From assembly GCF_008642355.1 (NCBI RefSeq), contig NZ_CP029193.1, positions 5,914,001-5,978,000 on the forward strand: a stretch of 64,000 bases of DNA. Reading direction: 5' to 3'. The notes under the pieces are model-generated. The model ran no database searches. It was not told the DNA's origin and saw only the letters and a list, made by a program, of their open reading frames with translations. Position numbers and translations under genes: made by a program. Shown in pieces: positions 36,101 through 43,518 of the stretch. The number at the start of each line of letters is the position of its first letter. Within the stretch, counting starts at the first letter, position 1. The stretch comes from Streptomyces venezuelae (GTDB lineage Bacteria > Actinomycetota > Actinomycetes > Streptomycetales > Streptomycetaceae).

Positions 36101-36665
36101 GGAGTTCGCGGCGCTGGAAGAGCGCCACAAGTTCCTCAGCGAGCAGCTCGAAGACCTGAAGAAGACACGCAGCGACCTCCTCCAGGTGGTGAAGGAGGTC
36201 GACGAACGCGTCGAGCAGGTCTTCACCGAGGCCTACTACGACACGGCCCGGGAGTTCGAGGGCGTCTTCTCGCGGCTGTTCCCCGGCGGTGAGGGACGGC
36301 TGATCCTGACCGACCCCGACAACATGCTCGCCACCGGCGTTGACGTCGAGGCCCGGCCGCCCGGAAAGAAGGTGAAACGGCTCTCGCTGCTCTCCGGCGG
36401 CGAACGGTCGCTGACCGCCGTGGCGCTGCTCGTCTCGATCTTCAAGGCGCGGCCCAGCCCGTTCTACGTGATGGACGAGGTCGAGGCGGCGCTCGACGAC
36501 ACCAACCTGCAGCGGCTCATCCGCATCATGCAGGAGCTGCAGGAGGCCTCGCAGCTCATCGTGATCACGCACCAGAAGCGCACGATGGAGGTCGCGGACG
36601 CGCTGTACGGCGTCTCGATGCAGGGCGACGGCGTCTCGAAGGTCATCAGCCAGCGCCTCCGCTAG
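33105..36665 (+). CDS. smc: Chromosome segregation protein SMC
   Basis: 1186-residue condensin ATPase. The N-terminal head has Walker A GPNGSGKSN near residue 32 and MHLKALTLRGFKSFA at the start. Two long coiled-coil arms (about 170-500 and 680-1020) are rich in Ala, Glu and Arg. The hinge around residues 515-660 includes AALGAAADAVAVSG and the Gly-rich HFAQGGSAG. The C-terminal head has the signature LSLLSGGERSLTAVALL and Walker B FYVMDEVEAALDD. In Streptomyces, SMC with ScpAB condenses chromosomes during sporulation. The start is GTG at 33105. The gene stands alone. Confidence 0.97.
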   Translation: MHLKALTLRGFKSFASATTLKFEPGITCVVGPNGSGKSNVVDALSWVMGEQGAKSLRGGKMEDVIFAGTTGRPPLGRAEVSLTIDNSDGALPIEYAEVTITRIMFRNGGSEYQINGDTCRLLDIQELLSDSGIGREMHVIVGQGQLDGVLHADPMGRRAFIEEAAGVLKHRKRKEKALRKLDAMQANLARVQDLTDELRRQLKPLGRQAAVARRAAVIQADLRDARLRLLADDLVRMREALNAEVADEAALKERKESAEAELKAALQREAQLEEEVRRLTPRLQRAQQTWYELSQLAERVRGTVSLADARVKSATAAPPEERRGRDPEDMEREAARIREQEAELEAALEAAEHALDDTVAHRADLEQQLAVEERRLKDVARAIADRREGLARLHGQVNAARSRAASAQAEIDRLAVARDEAAERAVVAQEAYEQLKAEVDGLDADDAELGERHDAAKRELADAEAALTAAREAATAAERERAAVAARREALALGLRRKDGTGALLAAEDRLTGVLGPAAGLLTVAPGHEVAVAAALGAAADAVAVSGPSTAVEAVRLLRKQDAGRAALLLGGAPDDVPEERPGGHPYAADLVRGPDELMPAVRRLLRGIVAVGTLEDAEDLVYAHPGLTAVTAEGDLLGAHFAQGGSAGAPSLLEVQASVDEAAEELEQLAAQCEELALVQERAGERRRECAALVEELGERRRAADREKSSVAQQLGALAGQARGAAGEAERSTAAAATAQDALDKAVAEAEELAERLAVAEEASQGGEDEEPDTSVRDRLAADGANARQTEMEARLQARTHEERVKALAGRADSLDRAARAEREARARAEQRRARLRHEAAVAEAVASGGRQLLAHVEVSLVRADDERTAAERAKEVRERELLAARGRGRDLKAELDKLTDSVHRGEVLGAEKRLRIEQLETKALEELGVEPAGLVADYGPDQPVPPSPAAEGEELPDDPSHPRNLPVPFVRGEQEKRLKSAERAYQQLGKVNPLALEEFAALEERHKFLSEQLEDLKKTRSDLLQVVKEVDERVEQVFTEAYYDTAREFEGVFSRLFPGGEGRLILTDPDNMLATGVDVEARPPGKKVKRLSLLSGGERSLTAVALLVSIFKARPSPFYVMDEVEAALDDTNLQRLIRIMQELQEASQLIVITHQKRTMEVADALYGVSMQGDGVSKVISQRLR

Positions 36666-36698
36666 GCGTCACGGGCGCCTCGCGCTCCCCCTTCACAA

Positions 36699-36713
36699 GT
36701 TCAAGCCTTGAAC
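36699..36713. promoter_or_regulatory. Palindrome upstream of glcP
   Basis: GTTCAAG-C-CTTGAAC is a perfect 15-bp dyad. It shares the CTTGAA core with the second dyad at 36762-36776, so both may bind one regulator. Confidence 0.5.
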
Positions 36714-36757
36714 GCACGCGACCTCAGAGTGCCCATAAATTCACAACGGCGGACCTA

Positions 36758-36785
36758 TTGACTTCGAAACTTGAAGGCATAGTCT
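36758..36785 (+). promoter_or_regulatory. Candidate glcP promoter with embedded dyad
   Basis: A -35-like TTGACT (36758-36763) and -10-like TAGTCT (36780-36785) are separated by 16 bases. The dyad CTTCGAAACTTGAAG (36762-36776) fills the spacer, the usual place for an operator. GCAACGTTGC, another palindrome, lies just downstream. Confidence 0.45.
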
Positions 36786-36892
36786 CTGCAACGTTGCTTT
36801 TACCTTCAGGTGGTGGGCGGCGTGAAGTTGTGCGCCACTTGAAGAGCTCGCCCCCACCCCCGGCAGCGCTGCCGGTGGCCCGAGGAGTACAC

Positions 36893-38317
36893 GTGACCAG
36901 CACATCGCAGGCGCCCCAGTCCGGAGCCAGAGAGGCCCACCCGGACCATCTCGGCCATGTCATCTTCATTACGGCGGCCGCCGCGATGGGTGGCTTCCTC
37001 TTCGGCTACGACAGTTCGGTGATCAACGGCGCGACCGTCGCCATCCAGCACCGCTTCGACGTCGACGCCAACATGCTCGGCTGGATCATCGCCACCGCGC
37101 TCCTCGGCTGTGCCGTCGGCGCCGCCGTGGCCGGCCGCATCGCCGACCGCATCGGCCGCATCCGCTGCATGCAGATCGCCGCCGTCCTCTTCGCCGCCAG
37201 CGCCGTCGGCTCGGCCCTGCCCTTCGCGGCCTGGGACCTCACCATGTGGCGCCTCATCGGCGGCATCGGCATCGGCATGGCCTCCGTGATCGGCCCGGCC
37301 TACATCGCCGAGGTCGCGCCGCCCGCCTACCGCGGCCGCCTCGCCTCGTTCCAGCAGGCCGCGATCGTCATCGGCATCGCCGTCTCCCAGCTGGTCAACT
37401 GGGGCATCCTGAACATGGCCGACGGCGACCAGCGCGGCAAGCTCGGCGGCCTCGAGGCCTGGCAGTGGATGCTCGGCGTCATGGTCATCCCGGCGCTGCT
37501 CTACGGGCTGCTGTCCTTCATCATCCCGGAGTCGCCGCGCTTCCTGATCTCGGCGGGACGCCACTCCGAGGCCAAGAAGGTCCTCGGCGAGGTCGAGGGC
37601 ACCTCCATCGACCTGGACGCCCGCGTCGACGAGATCGAGCGTGGCCTGCACCGCGAGCACAAGCCGTCCTTCAAGGACCTGCTCGGCAAGGTCGGCTTCC
37701 TGCCGATCGTGTGGATCGGCATCGGGCTCTCGGTCTTCCAGCAGCTCGTCGGCATCAACGTGATCTTCTACTACTCGAACCAGCTGTGGCAGTCGATCGG
37801 CAAGGACCCGTCCAGCTCGTTCCTGTACTCGTTCGAGACGTCGATCGTGAACATCATCGGTACGGTCATCGCGATGATCTTCGTCGACCGCATCGGCCGC
37901 AAGCCCCTCGCCATCATCGGCTCCGCGGGCATGGCGGCGGCCCTGTTCACCATGGCATGGGCGTTCTCGTACAAGACCGGCTCCGGCGACACCGTCTCGC
38001 TGCCGAACGCGCAGGGTCTGACCGCGATCATCGCCGCCAACGCCTTCGTGCTCTTCTTCGCCCTGTCCTGGGGTGTGGTCGTCTGGGTGCTGCTCGGCGA
38101 GATCTTCCCCAACCGGATCCGCGCCGCCGCGCTCGGTGTGGCCGCATCCGCCCAGTGGCTCGCCAACTTCGCGATCACCAAGACGTTCCCGAGCATGTCC
38201 GAGTGGTCCCTGACCGGCTCGTACATCATCTACGGCGCGTTCGCCGCCGTCTCGATCCCCTTCGTCATGAAGTTCGTCAAGGAGACGAAGGGCAAGGCCC
38301 TGGAGGAGATGGGCTAA
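36893..38317 (+). CDS. glcP: MFS sugar transporter, glucose permease GlcP
   Basis: 474-residue proton-coupled sugar symporter with 12 predicted membrane segments. Sugar-porter motifs are GGFLFGYDSSVINGA near residue 28, GRIADRIGRIR in loop 2-3, PESPRFL after TM6, DRIGRKPL in loop 8-9 and KETKGKALEEM at the C-terminus. The GTG at 36893 follows CGAGGAG. Position and sequence agree closely with S. coelicolor GlcP1 as I recall it, the main glucose uptake route, needed for glucose repression. Its promoter carries dyads. It converges with the LLM oxidoreductase. Confidence 0.93.
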   Translation: MTSTSQAPQSGAREAHPDHLGHVIFITAAAAMGGFLFGYDSSVINGATVAIQHRFDVDANMLGWIIATALLGCAVGAAVAGRIADRIGRIRCMQIAAVLFAASAVGSALPFAAWDLTMWRLIGGIGIGMASVIGPAYIAEVAPPAYRGRLASFQQAAIVIGIAVSQLVNWGILNMADGDQRGKLGGLEAWQWMLGVMVIPALLYGLLSFIIPESPRFLISAGRHSEAKKVLGEVEGTSIDLDARVDEIERGLHREHKPSFKDLLGKVGFLPIVWIGIGLSVFQQLVGINVIFYYSNQLWQSIGKDPSSSFLYSFETSIVNIIGTVIAMIFVDRIGRKPLAIIGSAGMAAALFTMAWAFSYKTGSGDTVSLPNAQGLTAIIAANAFVLFFALSWGVVVWVLLGEIFPNRIRAAALGVAASAQWLANFAITKTFPSMSEWSLTGSYIIYGAFAAVSIPFVMKFVKETKGKALEEMG

Positions 38318-38345
38318 CCCCCGCTGCCCCCTCCTCTTCAGGAAG

Positions 38346-38393
38346 CTGCCCCGGCCGAAGGACTCGTGCTCACCTGTCCTTCAGCCGGGGCAG
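38346..38393. terminator. Bidirectional terminator spanning the LLM stop codon
   Basis: CTGCCCCGGC pairs with GCCGGGGCAG, and, past one mismatch, GAAGGAC pairs with GTCCTTC around a 12-base loop. The stop codon of the convergent oxidoreductase (38370-38372) lies in the loop, so glcP and that gene end in one structure. Confidence 0.85.
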
Positions 38394-39353
38394 TACGTTT
38401 TCGCAGAAGTGGTGCAGGCTGCGCCAGCCCTCGTCGATCGGCATGCCGCCGGAGAGCGGGTGCAGGATGAGGCTGTCCGTGCCGCTCTTCGCGTACCGCA
38501 CGCACTCGTCGGGCGTCAGAACGCGGTACACACCCTCGGCGCGCAGCTCCTCCACCGTCGTCGCCGTCGACTTCACCGCCGAGCGGATGTCCTTGTTCTG
38601 CCAGGACGCGTACGTACGGGCCTCGTGCAGGAAGTGCTCGCCGTGCTTGGCCCAGGTCAGGTCCGGATCGTCGGCGACGTGCAGCAGCGGGGTCTCGGCG
38701 GCGGGCATCATCGTCCAGCCCTCCGTGCCGTGCTCCGTGAGCTGCTCCTGGTAGTACGCCTCCAGGTCGGGCAGGTGGGCGCTGGGAAAGAACGGCAGGC
38801 CGAGCCGGGCCGCGCGCCGGGCCGCCGCCTTCGACGAACCGCCGACGAGCAGCAGCGGGTGCGGGCGGGTGAACGGGCGCGGCGTGATCCGCACGGTGCG
38901 GCCCCGGAAGGTGAACGGCTCGCCGGTCCAGGCCGCGAGCAGCGTCTCCAGCAGCTCGTCCTGGAGTTTGCCGCGGCTCTTCCAGTCGACGCCCGACTGC
39001 TCGTACTCCTCGGGCCGGTAGCCGATCCCCGCCACCGTCACCAGGCGGCCCGCGCTCAGCAGGTCGAGCACGGCGATGTCCTCGGCGAGCCGCAGCGGGT
39101 CGTGCAGCGGGCCGATGACCGCGGACACCGTCACCGCGATGCGCCGGGTCGCGCCGAACACCGCGCCCGCGAACGTGAACGGCGAGGAGATCCAGTTGTT
39201 CTCCGTGCCGTGGTGCTCCTCGGTCTGGATCGTGGAGATGCCGCGGTCGTCCGCGTACGTGGCCATCTCCAGGGCGGCACGGTAGCGCTCGCTCAACGAG
39301 GCGGGTGTGGCGGCGGGATCGACGAGATTGAACCGTACGACTGTGGTGGGCAT
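38370..39353 (-). CDS. LLM class flavin-dependent oxidoreductase
   Basis: 327-residue TIM-barrel protein of the bacterial-luciferase-like superfamily, using FMN or F420. Visible blocks are TEEHHGTENNWISSP near residue 45, PLHDPLRLAEDIAVLDLLSAGRL, VAGIGYRPEEYEQSG and PLLLVGGSSKAAARRAARLG. The substrate is unknown. ATG at 39353 follows GAAGGGGGA at suitable distance, so the six-codon upstream extension is not used. It is convergent with glcP and shares a terminator, and is transcribed codirectionally with the upstream permease gene. cofC in this window shows that the host makes F420, which it might use. Confidence 0.9.
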   Translation of the reverse strand: MPTTVVRFNLVDPAATPASLSERYRAALEMATYADDRGISTIQTEEHHGTENNWISSPFTFAGAVFGATRRIAVTVSAVIGPLHDPLRLAEDIAVLDLLSAGRLVTVAGIGYRPEEYEQSGVDWKSRGKLQDELLETLLAAWTGEPFTFRGRTVRITPRPFTRPHPLLLVGGSSKAAARRAARLGLPFFPSAHLPDLEAYYQEQLTEHGTEGWTMMPAAETPLLHVADDPDLTWAKHGEHFLHEARTYASWQNKDIRSAVKSTATTVEELRAEGVYRVLTPDECVRYAKSGTDSLILHPLSGGMPIDEGWRSLHHFCENVLPRLKDR

Positions 39354-39467
39354 GGAAACGTCCCCCTTCACCGTGCGTGGGCGGCGAAGGGGGACGCTAG
39401 TTGACCGTGGGTCAGATGGGTAGCCTCGTACGGAAGTTGAGGTTTCCCGCGGCCAAGTTGGCGGGGA

Positions 39468-40916
39468 TCAGGCGGAGACCAGCTCGGTCTCGCCGTTGTC
39501 CTTGCCGGAGGCCGCCGTCTCGGGCAGGGGCGACTTCGGCAGGACCGCGTACAGCACGGCCGCGATGACGATCGTGGTCAGCCAGCCCAGGCCGTGGCGG
39601 CCGATCCACGACGTGGCGAGCGGACCGCTGAACCAGTCGACCTTGGTGAAGAGCAGGCCCACGACCAGGGCGACCGCCCACGCCGTCATGGCCTGCCAGG
39701 CGAAGCCCGCCTTGTACCAGTAGGCGCTGGTGCGCTTGGTGTCCATCAGCGCCTCGCCGTCGTACGTCTTGCGGCGCAGCATGTCGACGCCGAAGACGCC
39801 GATCCAGGCGGAGAAGGCGACCGCGAGCAGGGTGAGGAAGGAGATGAACGAGCCCATGAAGCTCGTCGCCACGTTCATCAGGATGTAGCCGAAGATCAGG
39901 CTGATGATCGCGTTCACGCTGACCGCCCACGCGCGCGGGACCTTGATGCCGAGCGTCATGGCGGTGAAGCCCGCGGAGTACATCGACATCGAGTTGATCA
40001 GCAGCATGCCGATCAGGGCCATCAGCAGGTACGGCACCGCGATCCACATCGGGAGCAGCTCGCCGAGGAAGGAGACCGGGTCCTGCGCCGAGGACAGCTT
40101 CGGATCGGAGACCGCCATGACGGCGCCCATCAGGACCATCGGGACGACGACGATGCCGGCGCCGCCGATGGCGTGGCCGATCAGCGGCTTGTTGGAGGCC
40201 GTGCGCGGCAGGTACCGGGTGAAGTCCGGTCCGGTGGGCACCCAGCTGATGCCGCCGGCGGCGATCGTGCCGACGCCCGCGACCATCATCGCGGTGGAGC
40301 CCGCGGGCTTGTCGAAGACGGCCGACCAGTCGGTCTCGGCGATGAGGTAGATCAGCACGAGCACGCTGAACGCGCCGAAGGCGTACGTCGACCAGGTGCT
40401 GCAGACGTGCAGGATCTTCCGGCCGAGGCCGCTGATCAGGAACGTGCAGGCGACGAAGGCGACCAGCGTGACGACCGTCAGCCAGGTGCTCGACTCGACG
40501 CCGAAGCAGATGTTCAGGACGGTGATGATCGCGTACGCGCCCGTCACCGCGTTGATCGTCTCCCAGCCCCAGCGGGCGACCCAGATCAGGGCTCCGGGGA
40601 AGAGATTGCCCCGCTGGCCGAAGACCGCGCGGGAGAGCGTCATGCCCGGGGAGCCGCCGCGCTTGCCGGCGATGGAGATCAACCCCACCATGCCGTAGCT
40701 CAACAGGGGCGAGACGAGGGCGACGACCAGGACCTGCCAGATGTTCAGGCGGTTGGAGACGATCAGGCCCGCGCCCATGGTGAGCAGCAGAACGCTGATG
40801 TTGGCCGCTACCCAGGTGGGGAAGAGTTCACGGGTACGGCCCGTGCGCTCGGCGTCCGGAACGGGCTCGAGGCCGCGTGTCTCGAGGGCGCCTTCGGTTT
40901 CGGCGGTGGTGCTCAT
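39468..40916 (-). CDS. NCS1 family permease (cytosine/purine type)
   Basis: 482-residue transporter with 12 predicted membrane segments, of the nucleobase-cation-symporter-1 family. Family-like blocks are FPTWVAANISVLLLTMGAGLIVS in the first membrane region, WGWETINAVTGAYAI, and ISWVPTGPDFTRYLPR, with the Asn/Asp of the substrate path. Likely substrates are cytosine, allantoin, hydroxymethylpyrimidine or a related compound; the sequence alone does not decide. ATG at 40916 is selected; its ribosome site is weak. It is divergent from ftsY. Confidence 0.9.
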   Translation of the reverse strand: MSTTAETEGALETRGLEPVPDAERTGRTRELFPTWVAANISVLLLTMGAGLIVSNRLNIWQVLVVALVSPLLSYGMVGLISIAGKRGGSPGMTLSRAVFGQRGNLFPGALIWVARWGWETINAVTGAYAIITVLNICFGVESSTWLTVVTLVAFVACTFLISGLGRKILHVCSTWSTYAFGAFSVLVLIYLIAETDWSAVFDKPAGSTAMMVAGVGTIAAGGISWVPTGPDFTRYLPRTASNKPLIGHAIGGAGIVVVPMVLMGAVMAVSDPKLSSAQDPVSFLGELLPMWIAVPYLLMALIGMLLINSMSMYSAGFTAMTLGIKVPRAWAVSVNAIISLIFGYILMNVATSFMGSFISFLTLLAVAFSAWIGVFGVDMLRRKTYDGEALMDTKRTSAYWYKAGFAWQAMTAWAVALVVGLLFTKVDWFSGPLATSWIGRHGLGWLTTIVIAAVLYAVLPKSPLPETAASGKDNGETELVSA

Positions 40917-41114
40917 GGGGGTGGGTCCGTGCCTCTCGCTCGGCTCGCAACGCTGCGACCCGTCGGTGGGGGTGATCGCGATGGACTCTACGCGCGTTGA
41001 TGCGGAGACCTCCATCGTACTTTAGTCCGAGTAGTGCCCTCGCAAGGCATATGTTCTTTGGAGGAAACCACAATCTGGGCCTCTTCCGGGGCCATGGCTG
41101 ATACTGGACGGGTT

Positions 41115-42347
41115 ATGGAAATCGTCATCCTTGCTGTAGTCATCGCCGTGGTCGTGATCGGCGCGCTCGGCGGGCTCGTGATCGGCAGCCGCAAGAAGAA
41201 GCAGCTGCCCCCGCAGGCCCCGTCGAGCACGCCCACCATCACCGCCCCTCCCGCCGAACCGAAGGTCGGCGACGAGGCCGAGACGCCGCGCGACGAACCG
41301 CGCCGCACGATCGAGGAGGTGGAACTCCCGCTCGCCGAGCCGACGGCGTCGGCACCGGTCGTCGAGGAGCCGGTCGTCGCCGAGCCGGCCGCGCCGGAGA
41401 TCGAGACCCCCGAGCCCACCGCCGGCCGCATGGTCCGGCTGCGCGCCCGGCTCTCCCGCTCGCAGAACGCGCTCGGCAAGGGGCTGCTCACGCTGCTGTC
41501 CCGCGAGCACCTCGACGAGGACACCTGGGAGGAGATCGAGGACACGCTGCTCACGGCGGACGTGGGCGTCGCGCCCACCCAGGAGCTCGTGGAGCGGCTG
41601 CGCGAGCGCGTCCGTGTCCTCGGCACCCGCACCCCGGACGAGCTGCGCACGCTGCTGCGCGAGGAGCTGATCAAGCTCCTCGGGACGGCCGACGGCGCGG
41701 ACTTCGACCGCACGGTGAAGACCGAGTCGGGCCTGGAGACGCCGGGCATCGTGATGGTCGTCGGCGTGAACGGCACCGGCAAGACCACCACCACCGGCAA
41801 GCTCGCCCGCGTCCTCGTCGCCGACGGCCGCACGGTCGTCCTCGGCGCCGCGGACACGTTCCGCGCGGCCGCCGCCGACCAGCTGCAGACCTGGGGCGAG
41901 CGCGTGGGCGCCCGCACCGTCCGCGGCCCCGAGGGCGGCGACCCCGCGTCGATCGCCTTCGACTCCGTCAAGGAGGGCATCGCCGACGGCGCGGACGTCG
42001 TCCTCATCGACACCGCGGGCCGGCTGCACACCAAGACCGGCCTCATGGACGAGCTCGGCAAGGTCAAGCGCGTCGTCGAGAAGCACGCCCCGCTCGACGA
42101 GGTGCTGCTCGTCCTCGATGCCACGACCGGGCAGAACGGCCTCATCCAGGCCCGCGTGTTCGCCGAGGTCGTCGACATCACGGGCATCGTCCTCACGAAG
42201 CTCGACGGCACCGCCAAGGGCGGCATCGTCGTCGCCGTGCAGCGCGAGCTGGGCGTGCCGGTGAAGCTGGTGGGTCTCGGCGAGGGCGCGGACGACCTGG
42301 CACCGTTCGAGCCGGAGGCGTTCGTCGACGCGCTCATCGGCGACTGA
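41115..42347 (+). CDS. ftsY: Signal recognition particle receptor FtsY
   Basis: 410-residue SRP GTPase at the membrane that receives Ffh-ribosome complexes. The N-terminal membrane segment MEIVILAVVIAVVVIGALGG is followed by SRKKKQ and an acidic A domain of about 80 residues. The NG domain has G1 GVNGTGKTTTTGKLAR, DTFRAAAADQL, DTAGRLHTK and TKLDGTAKGG. The N-terminal anchor is typical of actinobacterial FtsY. ATG at 41115. Ffh, its partner, is encoded 7 kb downstream. A 16-bp terminator follows. Confidence 0.96.
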   Translation: MEIVILAVVIAVVVIGALGGLVIGSRKKKQLPPQAPSSTPTITAPPAEPKVGDEAETPRDEPRRTIEEVELPLAEPTASAPVVEEPVVAEPAAPEIETPEPTAGRMVRLRARLSRSQNALGKGLLTLLSREHLDEDTWEEIEDTLLTADVGVAPTQELVERLRERVRVLGTRTPDELRTLLREELIKLLGTADGADFDRTVKTESGLETPGIVMVVGVNGTGKTTTTGKLARVLVADGRTVVLGAADTFRAAAADQLQTWGERVGARTVRGPEGGDPASIAFDSVKEGIADGADVVLIDTAGRLHTKTGLMDELGKVKRVVEKHAPLDEVLLVLDATTGQNGLIQARVFAEVVDITGIVLTKLDGTAKGGIVVAVQRELGVPVKLVGLGEGADDLAPFEPEAFVDALIGD

Positions 42348-42376
42348 GACGGCTTCGCAAGTCTCGCGTACGCGAC

Positions 42377-42417
42377 GAAGGGCCCCCTCGCACGGTGCAG
42401 ATGCGAGGGGGCCCTTC
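42377..42417. terminator. Bidirectional terminator after ftsY
   Basis: GAAGGGCCCCCTCGCA and TGCGAGGGGGCCCTTC form a perfect 16-bp stem with a nine-base loop. It lies between convergent ftsY and the PrimPol-like gene. Confidence 0.88.
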
Positions 42418-42435
42418 TGTCTGCGGGCGCGCGGG

Positions 42436-43098
42436 CTACGCAGGGGAGCGGTGCGCGACGTACGCCAGGGTGCCGAGCAGCAGGCGGGCCTGCGGCGGGT
42501 TCGTCGCCGAGTCGAGGGCGGGGGCGCGCAGCCAGCGGACCGGGCCGAGGCCGCCGCGGTCGGACGGGGGCGCCGTGATGTGGGCACCCCGACCCAGGCC
42601 GTGTAGGTCCAGGTCGGCGTCGTCCCAGCCCATCCGGTAGAGCAGCCGGGGGAGCTCGGTCGCGGCGCCGGGGGCGACGAAGAACTGCGCCCGGCCGTCC
42701 GGCGTGACCGCCACTGGCCCCAGGGGAAGGCCCATCCGCTCCAGGCGGACCAGCGCGCGCCGTCCCGCGGCCTCCGCCATCTCGATCACGTCGAACGCCC
42801 GCCCCACCGGCAGCATGACCGCCGCGCCGGGGAACTCGGCCCAGGCGTCCGCCACTTCGTCGAGTGTGGCCCCGGCCGGGACCTCGGGGGCGAACCCCAG
42901 TGGGTGGGCGCCGGGTGCTGCGCAGTCGGCCGACCCGCACGAGCAGACGCCGTCCAGGGCGCGGGCGCCGGGCACCGCGGCCCAGCCCCAGAGTCCGGTG
43001 TACTCCGCCACCGCCGTGCAGTCCGATGTGCGGCCGCGCCGCCGTGATCCGGTCCGGGGCCGGTCGGTTCCCCGGATGCCGCCGATCGTGAAGCCCAT
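42436..43098 (-). CDS. Bifunctional DNA primase/polymerase (PrimPol)-like protein
   Basis: 220-residue protein of the family annotated as bifunctional DNA primase/polymerase N-terminal. The early block AVAEYTGLWGWAAVPGARAL, then CSCGSADCAAPGAHPLGFAP, is typical, with four Cys that may bind zinc. The middle part contains VMLPVGRAFDVIEM. No helicase or primase C-terminal domain accompanies it, so it is a stand-alone domain. The catalytic DxD/DxE acidic pair is not obvious, and polymerase activity is doubtful. The adjacent genes (ftsY, nsdA) give no hint of a plasmid or phage origin. Confidence 0.75.
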   Translation of the reverse strand: MGFTIGGIRGTDRPRTGSRRRGRTSDCTAVAEYTGLWGWAAVPGARALDGVCSCGSADCAAPGAHPLGFAPEVPAGATLDEVADAWAEFPGAAVMLPVGRAFDVIEMAEAAGRRALVRLERMGLPLGPVAVTPDGRAQFFVAPGAATELPRLLYRMGWDDADLDLHGLGRGAHITAPPSDRGGLGPVRWLRAPALDSATNPPQARLLLGTLAYVAHRSPA

Positions 43099-43518
43099 GC
43101 TCCCTCCAACGGGTCGAGCGTGCCTCGGTTACGTGACGGAATCGGATCGTGACCCTCTGTTCTTGACGGCGCCCGGTTGCACGGAGGGTGGTGCGCCCGG
43201 TGTCATACGCCCCGGTGCACTTCCCTGCGCCCACTTTCATCCGTCCTATGTCAAGTGAATCGCTTGTGGGGGCAAGGGAGTTCATTCGAAGGGGTGGCGA
43301 ATGGTGGCGTTTCCGCGAAGGCCCTCGCCGGACCGGTGATCGTAGGATTACTTTCGGTGCACGGCCCTGGAAGTTCGAGCACTCGTGGGTATGCCGGAGG
43401 CAAGTCGGTTTCCTGTTCGACGGGTGACATTCTCCGGACGGACAGCGGCGAGTGGCGGCATTCTGTTAGGGCTAGCCGTGTACAGCGCGCAGATGTCTTG
43501 AGGGATGGGGGCGTTCCA
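43099..43518. other. Long leader/promoter region of nsdA; no gene seen
   Basis: About 420 bases between the divergent PrimPol-like gene and nsdA. Parts are less GC-rich (43230-43300, 43340-43360). A weak dyad CAAG...CTTG occurs at 43252-43266. No ORF with a ribosome site or codon bias is convincing; the in-frame upstream extension of nsdA is not supported. Confidence 0.45.
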
